Below, piece after piece: positions 36,409-46,721 of a DNA stretch of 64,000 nucleotides (the first letter of the stretch is position 1; each line of letters begins with the position of its first letter). This DNA is from Bryopsis sp. KO-2023 (Eukaryota; Chlorophyta; Ulvophyceae; Bryopsidales; Bryopsidaceae). Under the pieces are notes generated by a model. The model had not been told where the DNA came from. It saw only the letters and a program-made list of their open reading frames with translations, and did no database searches. Position numbers and translations under genes: made by a program. The stretch covers positions 5,642,001 to 5,706,000 of the forward strand of contig BSYQ01000002.1 of NCBI GenBank assembly GCA_030272585.1, given 5' to 3'.

Positions 36409-36490
36409 CGCTGCCGCAAACGAGGATTGTGAATGCGGAACAGAGAGCTGCTCGGAAGGCGATCGAATAGAGTATGTGGTGACCAGGAAG
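36409..36490 (-). promoter_or_regulatory. duplicated promoter-like segment
   Basis: AGCGCTGCC, then TGTGAATGCG, then GATCGAA and AGAGTATG align with 47,671-47,745 and, in reverse complement, with 28,270-28,345, the region just upstream of ankyrin exon 1. Read on the minus strand it contains CATACTCT, the possible TATA variant of the ankyrin gene. No ankyrin exon follows here, so it is probably an orphan copy. Confidence 0.4.
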
Positions 36491-37044
36491 CGGGCTGGCT
36501 GTTAGTCTCGGCGTTGAAACGTTGGTCTCTTGAAGAGGCTTGACTTGGAGAGGAGCGTGTACGAAGAAGGGGGCGGTAGCTGCGGGGTATGATGCTGATT
36601 TCCATGCACTGTACCATTTTTCCCACGTACGTTCTGGCCGGGTTCCGAAAAGCGTGACAATGTGTGACAATGTATGAGAATGTCATGTGTGAAACGAGAA
36701 AACAGAGTGCAGGTGAGTTGCGGCTGAGTTGCGGCGTAGATTTTTTGGTACGATGCTGTACCGACGTCCAGTTTTCCTGAAAGCGGTCGCGCAGTGGGGA
36801 AGGGGTGTGGTCGAGCCTTAAGAAACAAACCAGACGCCGCTCCTTTTTGAAAGGAACAGTCGTAAAAAGGAAAGAGATACCCCGCAGAGGCCTTGGCTCC
36901 CGAAAGTAAAGTAAGCGCAGTGAACGAGCGTTTCGGTGTGGAGGCTCGTCAGGGTGAGGGGAACGGAAACGAGAAATCCCTTTTGGAGAGGGGACGGGTA
37001 TTGGTGTTTTGTTTTTTACCTCCCTTGGGCGGAGATGGTGTCGC

Positions 37045-37051
37045 ATATAAG
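37045..37051 (+). promoter_or_regulatory. TATA box of the intact F-box/WD40 gene
   Basis: ATATAAG within GCATATAAGTCTCGTATCG, about 155 nt upstream of the ATG. The following GTCTCG is shared with the TATA region of the paralogue at 23.8 kb. Confidence 0.5.
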
Positions 37052-37202
37052 TCTCGTATCGATCAGTTGGCCTCCCTCGCTCTTAACTTCTGGCGGGCAC
37101 CGTTTCGAAACGAGGAAAGGGACCTTGTAATTCCAGAGACTTTCCTTCTTCCGTTCAGGGGTGTAAAGTTCGTTTTTGTGTGGCTAGTTTGCATATCTAA
37201 GG

Positions 37203-38273
37203 ATGAGCGATTCGGTCAGCGTGGAGTGGGATCTGCCGGAAGGCGTTCTTGGTCAGGCACTCGACCTTCTTCCAATCAAGCAATTGGCGCGGTGCTCGTC
37301 AGTGACAAAACGCTGGAAAACTTACATATTTGAGAACCATGATCTCAAGCTGGAGAAAGCATGGAGAACCGCTGAAATCAAACCAAAGCGTTCGAACTTC
37401 CACATTCCAGGTTATGCGATCTGTAAATCCGCCAGACATGGTGACATGATTGCAGTTGCGACGTTAGACACGTTCTCTTTTGGGGGTGTCTTTGGGATAG
37501 TCGTCATGGATCTTAGAAATGATGACGTCGTTGAGAGGCCTGACGTCTATTGGAATGGTGTTTTGCGTTTCGTGGATGGAATGCTACTATCTGGTGACGA
37601 AGAGTCAGGCGTTGTTCGAATATGGGATGCTCCAGGGTTAACGGAAAAAGCATCCCTCAAAATTCCTGAGGAAGTTGTGGATGTGGCGGATGTCGGTGAA
37701 CATATTGCCGTTTGTGGTTCAGATGGGTATATAGGCTTGTGGAAGAAAGAAGATTGGAGCTCATCGCGATTCCTTCAGATTGGGGACAAAAGCATAACAT
37801 GCTTCACCTATTTCGATGGTTTGTTCTATTGTGGACTTGATGGAGGTGAAATATCTGTCTGGACCTTGGAAAACGCTGATTGCGTTGCAAGAATTCAGGC
37901 GCATAACCGATGTATATATGATATGGTAGTGAACGAAAAAGTCATAGCTAGTGCTTCGCCCGCCACGGCTGGTTTGGTGTCAAACGACAGTCACCTGAAA
38001 GTGTTGGGACGAAAACGCGGAGAATCTTTGCAAGAACTTCAATGTAGGGCCTTCCATTCGTCGCAAGGTTTTGGGATTGGCCACGGCAAGTTTGCATGCC
38101 AAATGTCAATGTCTAGCATTGATTTGTGGGATATCGATGAGGATCGTTGCTTTCGCACCATCAACTTTAGCAATGTTTCTTTTAGAGGCGTGTACTTAAC
38201 GCGGGACAAGCTTACAGTAGTAACAGACAAGGGGGAAGTTCTTCAATTCGATTTTTTATGTAGAGACAAATGA
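37203..38273 (+). CDS. F-box/WD40 protein, intact
   Basis: A 356-residue intronless frame from the first ATG after the TATA box. Residues 6-50 are an F-box (VEWDLPEGVLGQALDLLP, then LARCSSVTKRWKTYIF). The rest forms WD40-type blades: LLSGDEESGVVRIWDA, IAVCGSDGYIGLWKKED, LFYCGLDGGEISVWTLEN, then weaker ones up to LTVVTDKGEVLQFDF. F-box/WD40 proteins recruit substrates to SCF ubiquitin ligases through the propeller; the target cannot be told. The GH dipeptides usual in WD40 repeats are mostly absent, so the propeller is divergent. It shares the same opening (EW-LP) and length with the broken gene at 22.7-23.7 kb, hence a paralogue in opposite orientation 14 kb away. It stops at TGA. Confidence 0.85.
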   Translation: MSDSVSVEWDLPEGVLGQALDLLPIKQLARCSSVTKRWKTYIFENHDLKLEKAWRTAEIKPKRSNFHIPGYAICKSARHGDMIAVATLDTFSFGGVFGIVVMDLRNDDVVERPDVYWNGVLRFVDGMLLSGDEESGVVRIWDAPGLTEKASLKIPEEVVDVADVGEHIAVCGSDGYIGLWKKEDWSSSRFLQIGDKSITCFTYFDGLFYCGLDGGEISVWTLENADCVARIQAHNRCIYDMVVNEKVIASASPATAGLVSNDSHLKVLGRKRGESLQELQCRAFHSSQGFGIGHGKFACQMSMSSIDLWDIDEDRCFRTINFSNVSFRGVYLTRDKLTVVTDKGEVLQFDFLCRDK

Positions 38274-39200
38274 CATGTCGGACCCTGAAAGGTCCACAAT
38301 GTACCGATGTAGTTTTTACATTTTGTTCTCATTGTCTTGTGCATGTGATTGTCATAATTCAGGAATCCTTGTTCTCCCCCAGAAAACAGAGGGTGCCAGT
38401 ACATCGACTAGCCATTTTTTTTTTGCCCTTCCAACAAAAAAAAAAAACAAGAAAGAAAACGGAAACAGTTGGTGAGTTTAACAGAGGTGGGACCACGTGC
38501 CCCATCCCCCCCAACAATCAGTCTTGGCCGAGCGATCACCACGGACAGTTTCAATCAGGTTGTGTCGTTAACACACATGCACGCGGAGAAACCTTTCCAG
38601 GTCAAGCACAACAATAGGGATGGGATGAAATTTCAATTTTTTTTTTATTTTTATTTTTTTTACTGTCGATCACCCATCCCAACACTCCACCAACCAAGAT
38701 GATACGGTGCAACGACACCGTCGCTCGACAAATACAACATAGCGGCGTTTTCTTTTTTCTTATTCCTGTTGTCAAAGAGTTGAGTATAACATGTTTTTTT
38801 TGGTTTTTTTTCCTGTTTAAGGGCTAACTTACACAACCCACACCAAAGCCCATTTTTCTTTTTTGTTTTATTCAGAATTCTGGTACCCTGTTGGGCTGTT
38901 CTTTTTTGCATTTATTTTGGCTTAGCATGCATTGGATGCTTTTTTGCTATACTTTCGTTTGAAGGGAGGTCCATCAGTCGTGTCTTTTTCTGTGAAAAAA
39001 CGAATATTATGTACATGTGTTCGCTGATGTAATACGACTCCCTCCAACCAACCTCAAAAATCACAAGACAGGCCAGGCCAGAGCCTACAGTATCGCTTTA
39101 TCGAGTATTGAGGAGTTGGACGTTCAGCTGAAAGATATCAAGACTCCGCGCCTGACGGCGATGCACCAGAGTAGTACGACCGGACTGCAAGACTCACAAA
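38274..39200. other. intergenic, short shared block
   Basis: 38,517-38,565 (GTCTTGGCCGAGCGATCACC and following bases) also occurs at 22,070 and, altered, at 43,880 in repeat family 1. The frame at 39,017-39,200 (SSIEELDVQLKDIKTPRLT) looks coding-like and may be an upstream exon of the next gene. Confidence 0.4.
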
Positions 39201-39716
39201 ATGAGTACCAGGGTGGCGAACAGCAGCTCGCAGGCTTCCGCGGGGATGGTCTGCTTTGTGATCGGGACGGCAATGTGTTTTCCCCTTTTCATAACGCTGG
39301 AGAAGTTAGTGACAAAAAGGAAGAAGGTGTTTCAGCGTTCAGTCGCTTTCACAACCCCCCCAGAGCAGCCAGAGGAGAAAAATTCGTCCGATGCAATGCA
39401 CCCCAATGGCAGGTTTCCTTACACCAACAAAAAAAACGACCAGTTCTGGCAAATCGACCTGGGTGCAACATACGAGATCACAAAAATCGTGATCACCAGT
39501 GGCGGCGGCGATACCTGCTCGGTGGGACTGCAGGAGTTTGACATCCGTATCGGCAGCAACTCTGTCGTGAATATGAATGGAGCGTGCGTATTGGACGAAA
39601 AAGAGGGGCATTTGGAGACGAAAAGTTTCCTGTGCCCCATGGTTGGTCGTCACGTGAACGTCCAAGTCTTGTGCACCAAACAATCGGCGGTTTGCGAGAT
39701 TATGGTGTACGCCTGA
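39201..39716 (+). CDS. F5/8 type C (discoidin/fucolectin-like) domain protein
   Basis: A 171-residue frame. From about residue 46 it reads as an F5/8 type C domain: VAFTTPPEQ, SSDAMHPNG, then WQIDLGATYEITKIVITSGG, FDIRIGSN and a C-terminal VNVQVLCTKQSAVCEIMVYA. The WQIDLG-IxxIxI core is the hallmark of this beta-sandwich, which binds sugars or phospholipids. The first 45 residues contain a hydrophobic stretch (MVCFVIGTAMCFPLFITLEKL) followed by a basic cluster, as in a signal anchor. An alternative is that this part is intronic and an upstream exon at 39.1 kb joins near the acceptor GTTTCAG at 39,336; a matching donor in phase was not found. It stops at TGA right at the domain end, evidence that TGA terminates in this genome. 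Confidence 0.65.
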   Translation: MSTRVANSSSQASAGMVCFVIGTAMCFPLFITLEKLVTKRKKVFQRSVAFTTPPEQPEEKNSSDAMHPNGRFPYTNKKNDQFWQIDLGATYEITKIVITSGGGDTCSVGLQEFDIRIGSNSVVNMNGACVLDEKEGHLETKSFLCPMVGRHVNVQVLCTKQSAVCEIMVYA

Positions 39717-40495
39717 GGTGCAGGATGCAATCATTTGGGAAGTAAATCGTGAAAAAAAGAAAAGAAAAGGACAAGAGAAAGAAAAAAGGTGAATTTTTGC
39801 CGGCAGGGATCGCCAAACCACCAGATATTGAGATTTGTAATGTTAAGGAAGGACAGCCCACTTGGAGCTCTTGTTGTTCCATCCAGTTTTTGTCTTTTTC
39901 ATTGCTTTTTTGACAAATTAAATCGACCATTTGCATTTCTTTCTGACTAAAGTCTCACTCCAAGCAGGACTCCAAGCAGAAAACTGCTCCGGTGAACATG
40001 TTACGAAAAAAATGTTCTTTCTTTCTTTGCTTGTGTTTTTTCTCTTTACACCAGGGGTTCTATGAATGCTAAAATGGAGGGGTTGTGGTTGTGAACGCCA
40101 TTCACTTCAAGGCGAGGTGGCTTCCTTTTATTTCTTATTCCTTTTATTTTTAGTTTCTTATTTCTTCTATTTCTTTTATTTTTTGTTTATACCATGGCTG
40201 GGGGTATTTTTTCCAAAAGAACTGAATTTTTTTCTTAGAAAAATCATTATAAGCAAAGAAGCCGAAACCGCAGGATTTTTTTTTTTTTTTGGTTTTCCGT
40301 TGTTTGGAGAATCCAACCCCAGCAAGCCAAAACATATGTTTACGACTGCCTCATGCACAAGCCAGGTTTTCCAGGGGCGGTGGAACACGCCCATCTCTTG
40401 TAAAAACACGACGAGAATGGTGGGTGAAACGTTTCTCCACCTGCCGTGAGCTCCACAGCTAAGGTGCCGGCAGTTCGTGTAGTGGAATGGGGGCA
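39717..40495. other. no gene seen
   Basis: T-rich low-complexity sequence (about 40,120-40,300). No domain or splice structure. Confidence 0.5.
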
Positions 40496-41305
40496 CGACT
40501 CGTTCTCGAAATTAGTTTTCTTGTAGAATGACTACGCTGTACGTTGGTCGTGGTGGGGTTTTTCTGGTGTTGAGTTTTTCGGTACATGACTTTTTTGTGT
40601 CCGGCGGTTCAATACCACGTTGAAGTAGGAACAGACCCGCTATCTTTAACAAGGTGCATGCGAGTGTTTTCCTTGCGACTTAAACCAGAGTTTCCGGCGG
40701 GGGTTCAAATCCCTCCCGTCACATTTTCCCTTGCCCATTGATTTTTTTGGATTCAGAAGTTCCCCGATGACTCGATAAGCCTGTGAAGCAATTCTAAACG
40801 ATCACGGTTGCGGTTACTCGTTATGTTTTGGCTTGGTGGCGTCTTTGGTCGGAACTCTTTGGGAGTCGTTCGCTTCTGGTTTTCGAGATGAAAGGTGTTC
40901 CGTCGTCGCCACCGTCGTATCTGTTGCGATGTTTTTGACCTAGGTGGGTCGTCGGTTGGACTTTGGTGCAAGTCTTTTCCCTTTTCCGTTTTCGTGGTTT
41001 GCTTGTTGTTGTTGTTTCGCTGAGGTGCTCAAGGAACGAGCTTCGGAGGGTCCCCCTTACACCCCAATCACAGTATGCTGATGTTCTCCCTGGGTTTTTT
41101 ATTGCCACGTCTCTGCTGCTGTGGATTGAGGATGCCCAGGTGAAAAGCCACAACCAACTTTATTGGCAGTATGAGGGCTGTGGTCCAGCCTGTGGATGAG
41201 TGCAATTTTTTCCTGTAGAGGAGCCGGCCCACAGCTTAAAGTATATGAATGCCATTGCTTGTGATTTCAGGAATCACCAGCAGTGTGTTCCACAGAGTGT
41301 GTGTG
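40496..41305 (+). repeat. inverted repeat D, left arm
   Basis: Aligns with the reverse complement of 57,650-58,522. In plus orientation one frame reads ELRRVPLTPQSQYADVLPGF, then IEDAQVKSHNQLYWQYEGCG and, after an in-frame TGA at about 41,197, NAIACDFRNHQQCVPQSVC. The other copy has the same order. In the opposite strand both copies end in NITSNRNRDRL ... LIES-GxF plus stop. Which strand coded, if any, is not settled. It is a dispersed repeat, perhaps a decayed gene or element. Confidence 0.8.
40640..40726 (+). tRNA. tRNA-like 3' half inside repeat D
   Basis: GGGGGTTCAAATCCCTC forms a T arm with a complete five-pair stem (one G-T), followed by CCGTCAC as a would-be acceptor strand. No matching 5' acceptor strand or anticodon arm was found. 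It is conserved in the second copy (minus strand, about 58,270-58,355). Best read as a tRNA-derived fragment. Confidence 0.35.
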
Positions 41306-41689
41306 TGTAGGGAAAAATCGATTCGTTTTATTATCGATAAAAGAGCCTCATAACCCAAACCAAAAAAATATATTATCTTCATCTCGTTTTATGTTGTCAT
41401 GTGAATTCAAAATCGATCTTCTTCTCTGAGTGTGCACATATTTGAAAAGCGGTAGCTACATTCTGGAGCTTTGTTGTTGTTTATTTTTATTTTTTGGCGG
41501 GGGGGGAATCTGTTTGTGTGCGCAATTTATTGTCAGAAGTTATCGAGCGAAAACCTGAAGGGGTAAGCCTATGACTGCTGTATTTTCCTCAGCTGTCTTC
41601 CGGCACCCAAAAACTTTCGATAATGAAATGGACGACCCAACAAACAAGACTAAAAGGAAGGGGAAGCTTTGTTTTAATATTTTGGTTAA
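41306..41689. other. no gene seen
   Basis: Contains a short (GT)n tract at about 41,297-41,309 and a G run at about 41,500. No coding signal. Confidence 0.5.
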
Positions 41690-44010
41690 AAAAATATGCA
41701 AAGGGGATTTCTTGTGGGCAAGCCAATCAGTTTTGGAAGTCAACTTTATTCTTTTTCACATTCTTTATGGTTTTTGCAAGGAATTTCACTTTTGCTTTTG
41801 TTTCTGGTTGGCCCCTGAAACAAAACTAGTACGACCGAGAAGGAATTTTTCACAATAAAAAGGGGCAGAAATGCACCAGAGTCACTGGAGTGTTTAGTGG
41901 CTAATGCCCAGTCAATTGGTTTTAATTAAAACAGACACATGGATTGTGCCGGTGTTTTTTTTACTTCCCCCCAAAAAATATCCACAAGCATGATTCTCAC
42001 CACCCTTACCCCCCCCCCCCCCAAAAAAAAAACGAAACGAAAGACGAGCGAAAAAGGTTCGACCAGTGAGCACCTGGCAGCACAAAATAAAACTTGAGAA
42101 AAAAAAATAAGTCATGAATAATATCCTCCTGCCGCGATTTCAGAGGGTTGGAATGCCAAGGGATGCATCCCACTCCACAGCAGAGAGTCAGACATAGACG
42201 CTTCTCTGAAGCATTGCAATCACCCCCCTGGCCCCTTTTTTCTTTTTTTTGGCTTCTTTTGAGTCTGACCTACAGAACATTGCTAACAGCTTTCCCTGTG
42301 GATTCCTGGGGGGCCAGTTCCATTGGTACTTTCGACGTATCCAATGCAGACTATAGATCACAAAAAAAAAAAGATCGTTTCTATGGGATACCCACATGTA
42401 GTGGAGGAAATTGGGGGGGTTGGGAGTGGGTGGAGCAGCCTCAGCCCTACCCACAACGAAATAATTAAAAAAAAAGAAACAAATTGAAAGAGAAAATGTG
42501 TGCAAGAAAGAATTGCTTGCAGCAAGCAACTTAGAGCCTCCATGATTATGGTCAGTCATAGGCCCTTTCACCGATTTATCAAAATTTGTGTTCTGTATAC
42601 AAACCGACCACAAAACTCTACCCTTTTTTTTGGGGGGGGGGGGGTTGGATGGGGAAAAAAAACATTGCCTTGCTCAGCATTGTATAACACTTCCCGATTT
42701 TATTAAGTCGATCCCCAGATTGGTAAAAAAAAATTCAAACCTTCAAATTAAGGTTATGTTTTAGATACTGACTTGAAGGCGTCGAGAAAGAATGTGTAAT
42801 TGCCAGAAACTGCCCAACGCATTCATCCTCAGTCACTGTATATGGTGTTTTCCGAAATCCTCCTGTGGCGTTACTCCATTCTTTTGGATTGCGTTTCCCT
42901 CAGCATGACTCAACTTTGTGGAATCTTTGATGACAGACTGGAATGTGACTCACTTAACATTTAAAGAAAAGAAGTTCACTGAGCCACCAGAACCAGCAGT
43001 TAATCTTCCCCAGCAGTTTCATCTCTATCCATCCATTGTAGTCATGACTGTCAAAAAAAGGGATTCTTTAAATTGTGCGAACTAGATTAAAGTAGGGTCA
43101 ATCCTGTGTGGGCAATTGCGACCACAGCAAGCCACAGCCAAAATTAATAATCAAAACATCAATATTAGTATTATCTATCCTTTTTTTTTCATCAAAACTC
43201 AAACCCTGGAAAAGACAAACTAAAAGAAAGGGAAGGTCATAATAAAGGAGGAAGAAAAATGGAGAAGTTTTGAGTTATTCAAGAAAGGCATTTTTATCCA
43301 GAGGGTGGGTGGGGGTGTTCCCCCCCAGTTCTGTGAATATGCAATACAACCAAGCTTAATCACTCATTGTTTTCACAGAGGCCCAGGTCCAGAGAATCTC
43401 AGCCTCTGGAATTCACCAAGAAAAGAACAATAGCATTTTTTCCATCTTTTCGTCAACACTCCTTACTTACCCTGGAGATTAATCATCACTCAGAAAAAAA
43501 AAGCAAGTCCAAAAACCACACCAACTGAAAGAAAGCCACAATCCAACAAATGGTATTTTGGATTCTTTTTTTGTTTCACATCAACAACAAGAATAAGCTG
43601 TTGCCTGATATGAGGAAGAAATGGAGTTCAAAGTTTTTTAAAGGTAAAAGGTTGAGAAAAAAACGGTGCATCACCAGCTTCATCTTTTTTTTTTCAGAGC
43701 TCTGTTTTTGTCTTAGCGAAAAAATGGGGGGGTCAAGCAGCACCGGACTTCAGGGTCCTAGTCAGACGGAGAAGGAAGTCGAACCACAAACCTACCAAGA
43801 GGTTTCCCCCGCACTTGCCTCTTGTCTTTGTCCTGTTCGAAATAGTCGGGGCAGCAGCCCAACACAAGCTTGGCAAACAAGCGATCACCACGACCAGTTT
43901 CAATCTGTTTTTTTTCTTAAACCTGCAACTTGCAGGCTCGACACCCCAAAGCAAGCGACCAGCTTGATCGTGCACGTCTCTTTTGAAAACATCAACAAAA
44001 AACTCTCCCA
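41690..44010 (+). repeat. dispersed repeat family 1, copy B
   Basis: Same order of blocks as 20,320-22,190. It has about 420 bp of extra sequence at roughly 42,560-42,985, where copy A has a different 100-bp stretch. Confidence 0.8.
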
Positions 44011-44723
44011 ACCTCTGGTTGTCGCTGGGTCGATATTCAATCGACTCCAGTCTGGACGACCTCAACAAAAAAACGATTGGAAGTGTATTATTGTGCTTGT
44101 TGCCCAACTTCATATCTGCCCCAACCACCACAGATGGTGGAACGCTGTGAGTTGAACTCGACCTTGGGTCTGACTTCGCCCGAAGTTGCGAAAAAAAACT
44201 GTGGCTGAGTCCCCACCCTCTCTCAACCCCCCTCTCCAACTTGAACTGAGGGGACCCGCTCCTAGTCACCCATGCATCATCGCTGGTAGGCCCGGCCATC
44301 CTCAGATGCACGGTGACTCGAGCTAACCTGCATACGAAGTTGAATGGGTCGGTTTGAGGGTTCGCACCAAAACTCGGTTGAGGCGTCAAAAGCAAATGTC
44401 AGTTCTGCAACTGACACGTCGGTGGAATGAGTGGCTGGGAGCTCACCACGCTGGCGGCAATGACGGACTGTGGCGCCGCCAGCCGCGAAACAGTTTTCTG
44501 TTTGGATCACAGTGCTTTGGGATCTGGGGGGTGATCAGTGATCGTGTTGGGATCTGTTCAAGGGTCGGACCAGGACAGCCGCTGCAGCTCGCAACTTTTC
44601 GCAACTTTCAATGTGGTATTGCGTCAACAGCGAGCCGACGTATCCCCGAACGAGTCTCAAAAAGTATTTTCTTGTGGAGCGACCACGCCTAGGATGGTTG
44701 TCATGATCGAGTTGTGGTGGTGA
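44011..44723. other. possible upstream part of the following gene
   Basis: No exon was defined. Minus-strand frames of up to 227 codons cross this region and the gene after it, but show no domain. Confidence 0.3.
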
Positions 44724-45229
44724 GGCTCGGGGAACATAACTGCTCGGTGGACGCAATGGTCGTGGCAGTGTTTCGACTGGAAAGCGCTTTCGACGACACT
44801 CACAAATGAAGAAGTCGCCGTCAAACTCGAAGCCACAGGTGACGCCGTGCCAGATCGCGACAACAAAAGGTTCAACAGGTCCGGCAGTTTTATGAGACAA
44901 GGGTCGGACGGCAGATTTTCTGTGACAGGGATAACTCGTTGTAGAAAAAAAAACAAGGGTACGCCGCGTTTCTGGCATGTTGGCATGTTGGCATGTTTCT
45001 TTTTCTTCTTTCTCATTTCTCAGGGAGGACTGGGACAAAATATTTACCACGGTACGACTTGTTTCATTATTTTTCTTTTCCTGGCGAAGAAGCGGCCTGT
45101 GGATGTCTTCGTGGAAAAGTAGAGAGTGTTTTTTCAAGGGGGGCGGGGTTAAATAATTTTGAAAAGGGAACCCCAAGGCTCTCAACTGGCAAAAGAATCC
45201 AGGCCTTTCTGAAAACAAATATAAATTAA
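44724..45229 (+). CDS. C-terminal part of a three-exon gene, function unknown
   Basis: Exons 44,724-44,878, 45,024-45,051 and 45,167-45,229 join in phase. The first gives WTQWSWQCFDWKALSTTL and then TNEEVAVKLEATGDAVPDRD; the second, EDWDKIFTT; the third, GTPRLSTGKRIQAFLKTNIN and TAA. Donors are CAG|GTCCGG and ACG|GTACGA; acceptors are TCTCAG and GAAAAG. The 28-nt middle exon is very short. The mix of acidic helices and a basic C-terminal helix is that of a small folded domain, vaguely like SAM or death-fold modules, but I do not recognise it. The true start was not found; the frame is open from a TGA at 44,721. The splice model was made by eye. Confidence 0.4.
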
Positions 45230-45624
45230 TTAAAACTTGAAACAGCCGGAAAATTAAAAATGAGACAACTCTGAATTCCTTTTTTTTGTCTTTTCTTTTT
45301 CTTTCACAACAGAAACAGGCTTCTTTCTCAGGATGATAAATTGAGGCATGAAGGTAAGAAAGGAGATGAAAAAATATTGGAAATAACCCCCCCTCCCCCC
45401 AAAAAAAAGCAAATAAAAAAAAAACCCTCTGAATGATGAAAGATGCTGTGAGATTGTTTCTTATCAGTGGTGTTTTCTTCCTAGATTAAAAAAAATGAAT
45501 AAGAAAACCTTTGCTCCTCACCAGTGTTCTTTTCTTCTTTTTTTTTCTAGTTCAATTCTGAGAGAATGATTTATTTTGTGTGAAAATAAAGAGTCATATC
45601 AACTGTTCGTGCCCACAGGCTCAA
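45230..45624. other. no gene seen
   Basis: Low-complexity A- and T-rich sequence with a C run at 45,388. Confidence 0.5.
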
Positions 45625-45720
45625 GCAACTGACCTGCATTTTAAAAACTATTTTTAGAATTTGATTATATTTGAGATAAACTGGTGAACGACAGTAGGGG
45701 TTCGAATCCCTTGTGTTGCT
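45625..45720 (+). tRNA. tRNA-like sequence
   Basis: A T arm with a complete stem (AGGGG/CCCTT around TTCGAAT, 45,696-45,712) is followed by GTGTTGC, whose last five bases pair with GCAAC at 45,625-45,629. In between are two small hairpins, AAAAACTATTTTT and ACTG...CAGT, placed like an anticodon arm and a long variable arm. A D arm is missing and two acceptor pairs fail. Possibly a decayed class II tRNA or a SINE head. Confidence 0.3.
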
Positions 45721-46129
45721 TTGATATATATATTTTTTTTTTCTACTGTTCGTCTCTTTTTTCTTAACTATATCTTTTCTTTTAAAAAATAAAAGAGAAA
45801 AGTCTGTGGTTTTCTGTTCGAGTTGATAACTTTTTTTTATTTTTTCAACCTTTTTTTCCCCAGAGATTTCGGAATAAAGTTCAAAGTGTAATGGCACAGG
45901 GGTCAGTGCTGTTCTTAAGACGTTTGCATGTATTTATTCAACTCAGTTTATTAATAAACAATTTAGTTTTGTTCAATATTCATTTTTCAATTATTTATTT
46001 GTCTTTCAAGAAATTCGACGCCCCTTTTTCAGTATCTTTTTTCTCTTCCAGTTTCCTGACACTTTTATGTCGAGCGCCGCCTGCCTAATGATGAAAATTT
46101 CCTTCTTGAAGTCTCAACCTCGAATTATA
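45721..46129. other. no gene seen
   Basis: AT-rich. A plus frame at 45,891-46,088 shows no domain. Confidence 0.4.
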
Positions 46130-46432
46130 GCATGTGTGGAGTGCTGTAGACCATCCAGCCAACCAGCATTTTCATTAACATGTAGTGAAAGCCAGCCAGC
46201 CAGGAAGCCAACATTTCCATGTGGAAAAAATGAACCAGGCAACCAGCATTTCCACATGTGGTGAAAATGTGGATGGAAGCCATGTCTGACCCCCCCCCCT
46301 TTTTCTGGAGATGGAAGGGGTGCAATGCATCGATGTAAATGCATGAAATAAGCAATTCGGAATGTGTGGAGTGCTGTAGACCATCCAACCAACCAGCATT
46401 TTCATTAACATGTTGTGAAAGCTATCAGGTAA
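46130..46432 (+). repeat. 75-bp direct duplication
   Basis: TGTGTGGAGTGCTGTAGACC, then CCAACCAGCATTTTCATTAA occurs at 46,132 and again at 46,363, with smaller CCAGCCAGC and CCAGCATTTCCACATG repeats between. Confidence 0.75.
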
Positions 46433-46690
46433 GTAATCCAGAATGAAACCAAAATGCAACTCTGCACCTGAATGGAATGAGTGCTTGGGCAAAAATATAT
46501 CTTGTTCGTTTTTCCTCATTCTCTTTGTTTATGCAACCCCCCCCCCCTCGTAAACTGACTATTGAGACCTCCTGCCAAATTTCTTTATTTGTGAAATCGA
46601 AGAGAAAAAAACCTTGTGAAGTTGGTGATAAACCGGTATAGCTTGGATTGACTTGAAAAAAAAGAAAAACTAAATCCCACCATAAATTCT
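46255..46690 (+). repeat. dispersed repeat family 3, copy 2
   Basis: Counterpart of 24,770-25,050 in the same orientation, lengthened by the internal duplication at 46,363. It ends next to the breakpoint of inverted repeat C. Confidence 0.6.
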
Positions 46691-46721
46691 ACCTCCCAAA
46701 AAGTCAGCCTTGCCACTCTTG

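Noticed and set aside
36318..37046. 242-codon minus-strand frame upstream of the intact F-box/WD40 gene
   Set aside because: It spans the promoter region, has no domain, and its composition looks accidental.
44700..44810. VRLGEHN-like string resembling trypsin-family proteases
   Set aside because: It is a short match in a frame that closes quickly, with no catalytic His, Asp or Ser context; the overlapping frame gives a better splice model.
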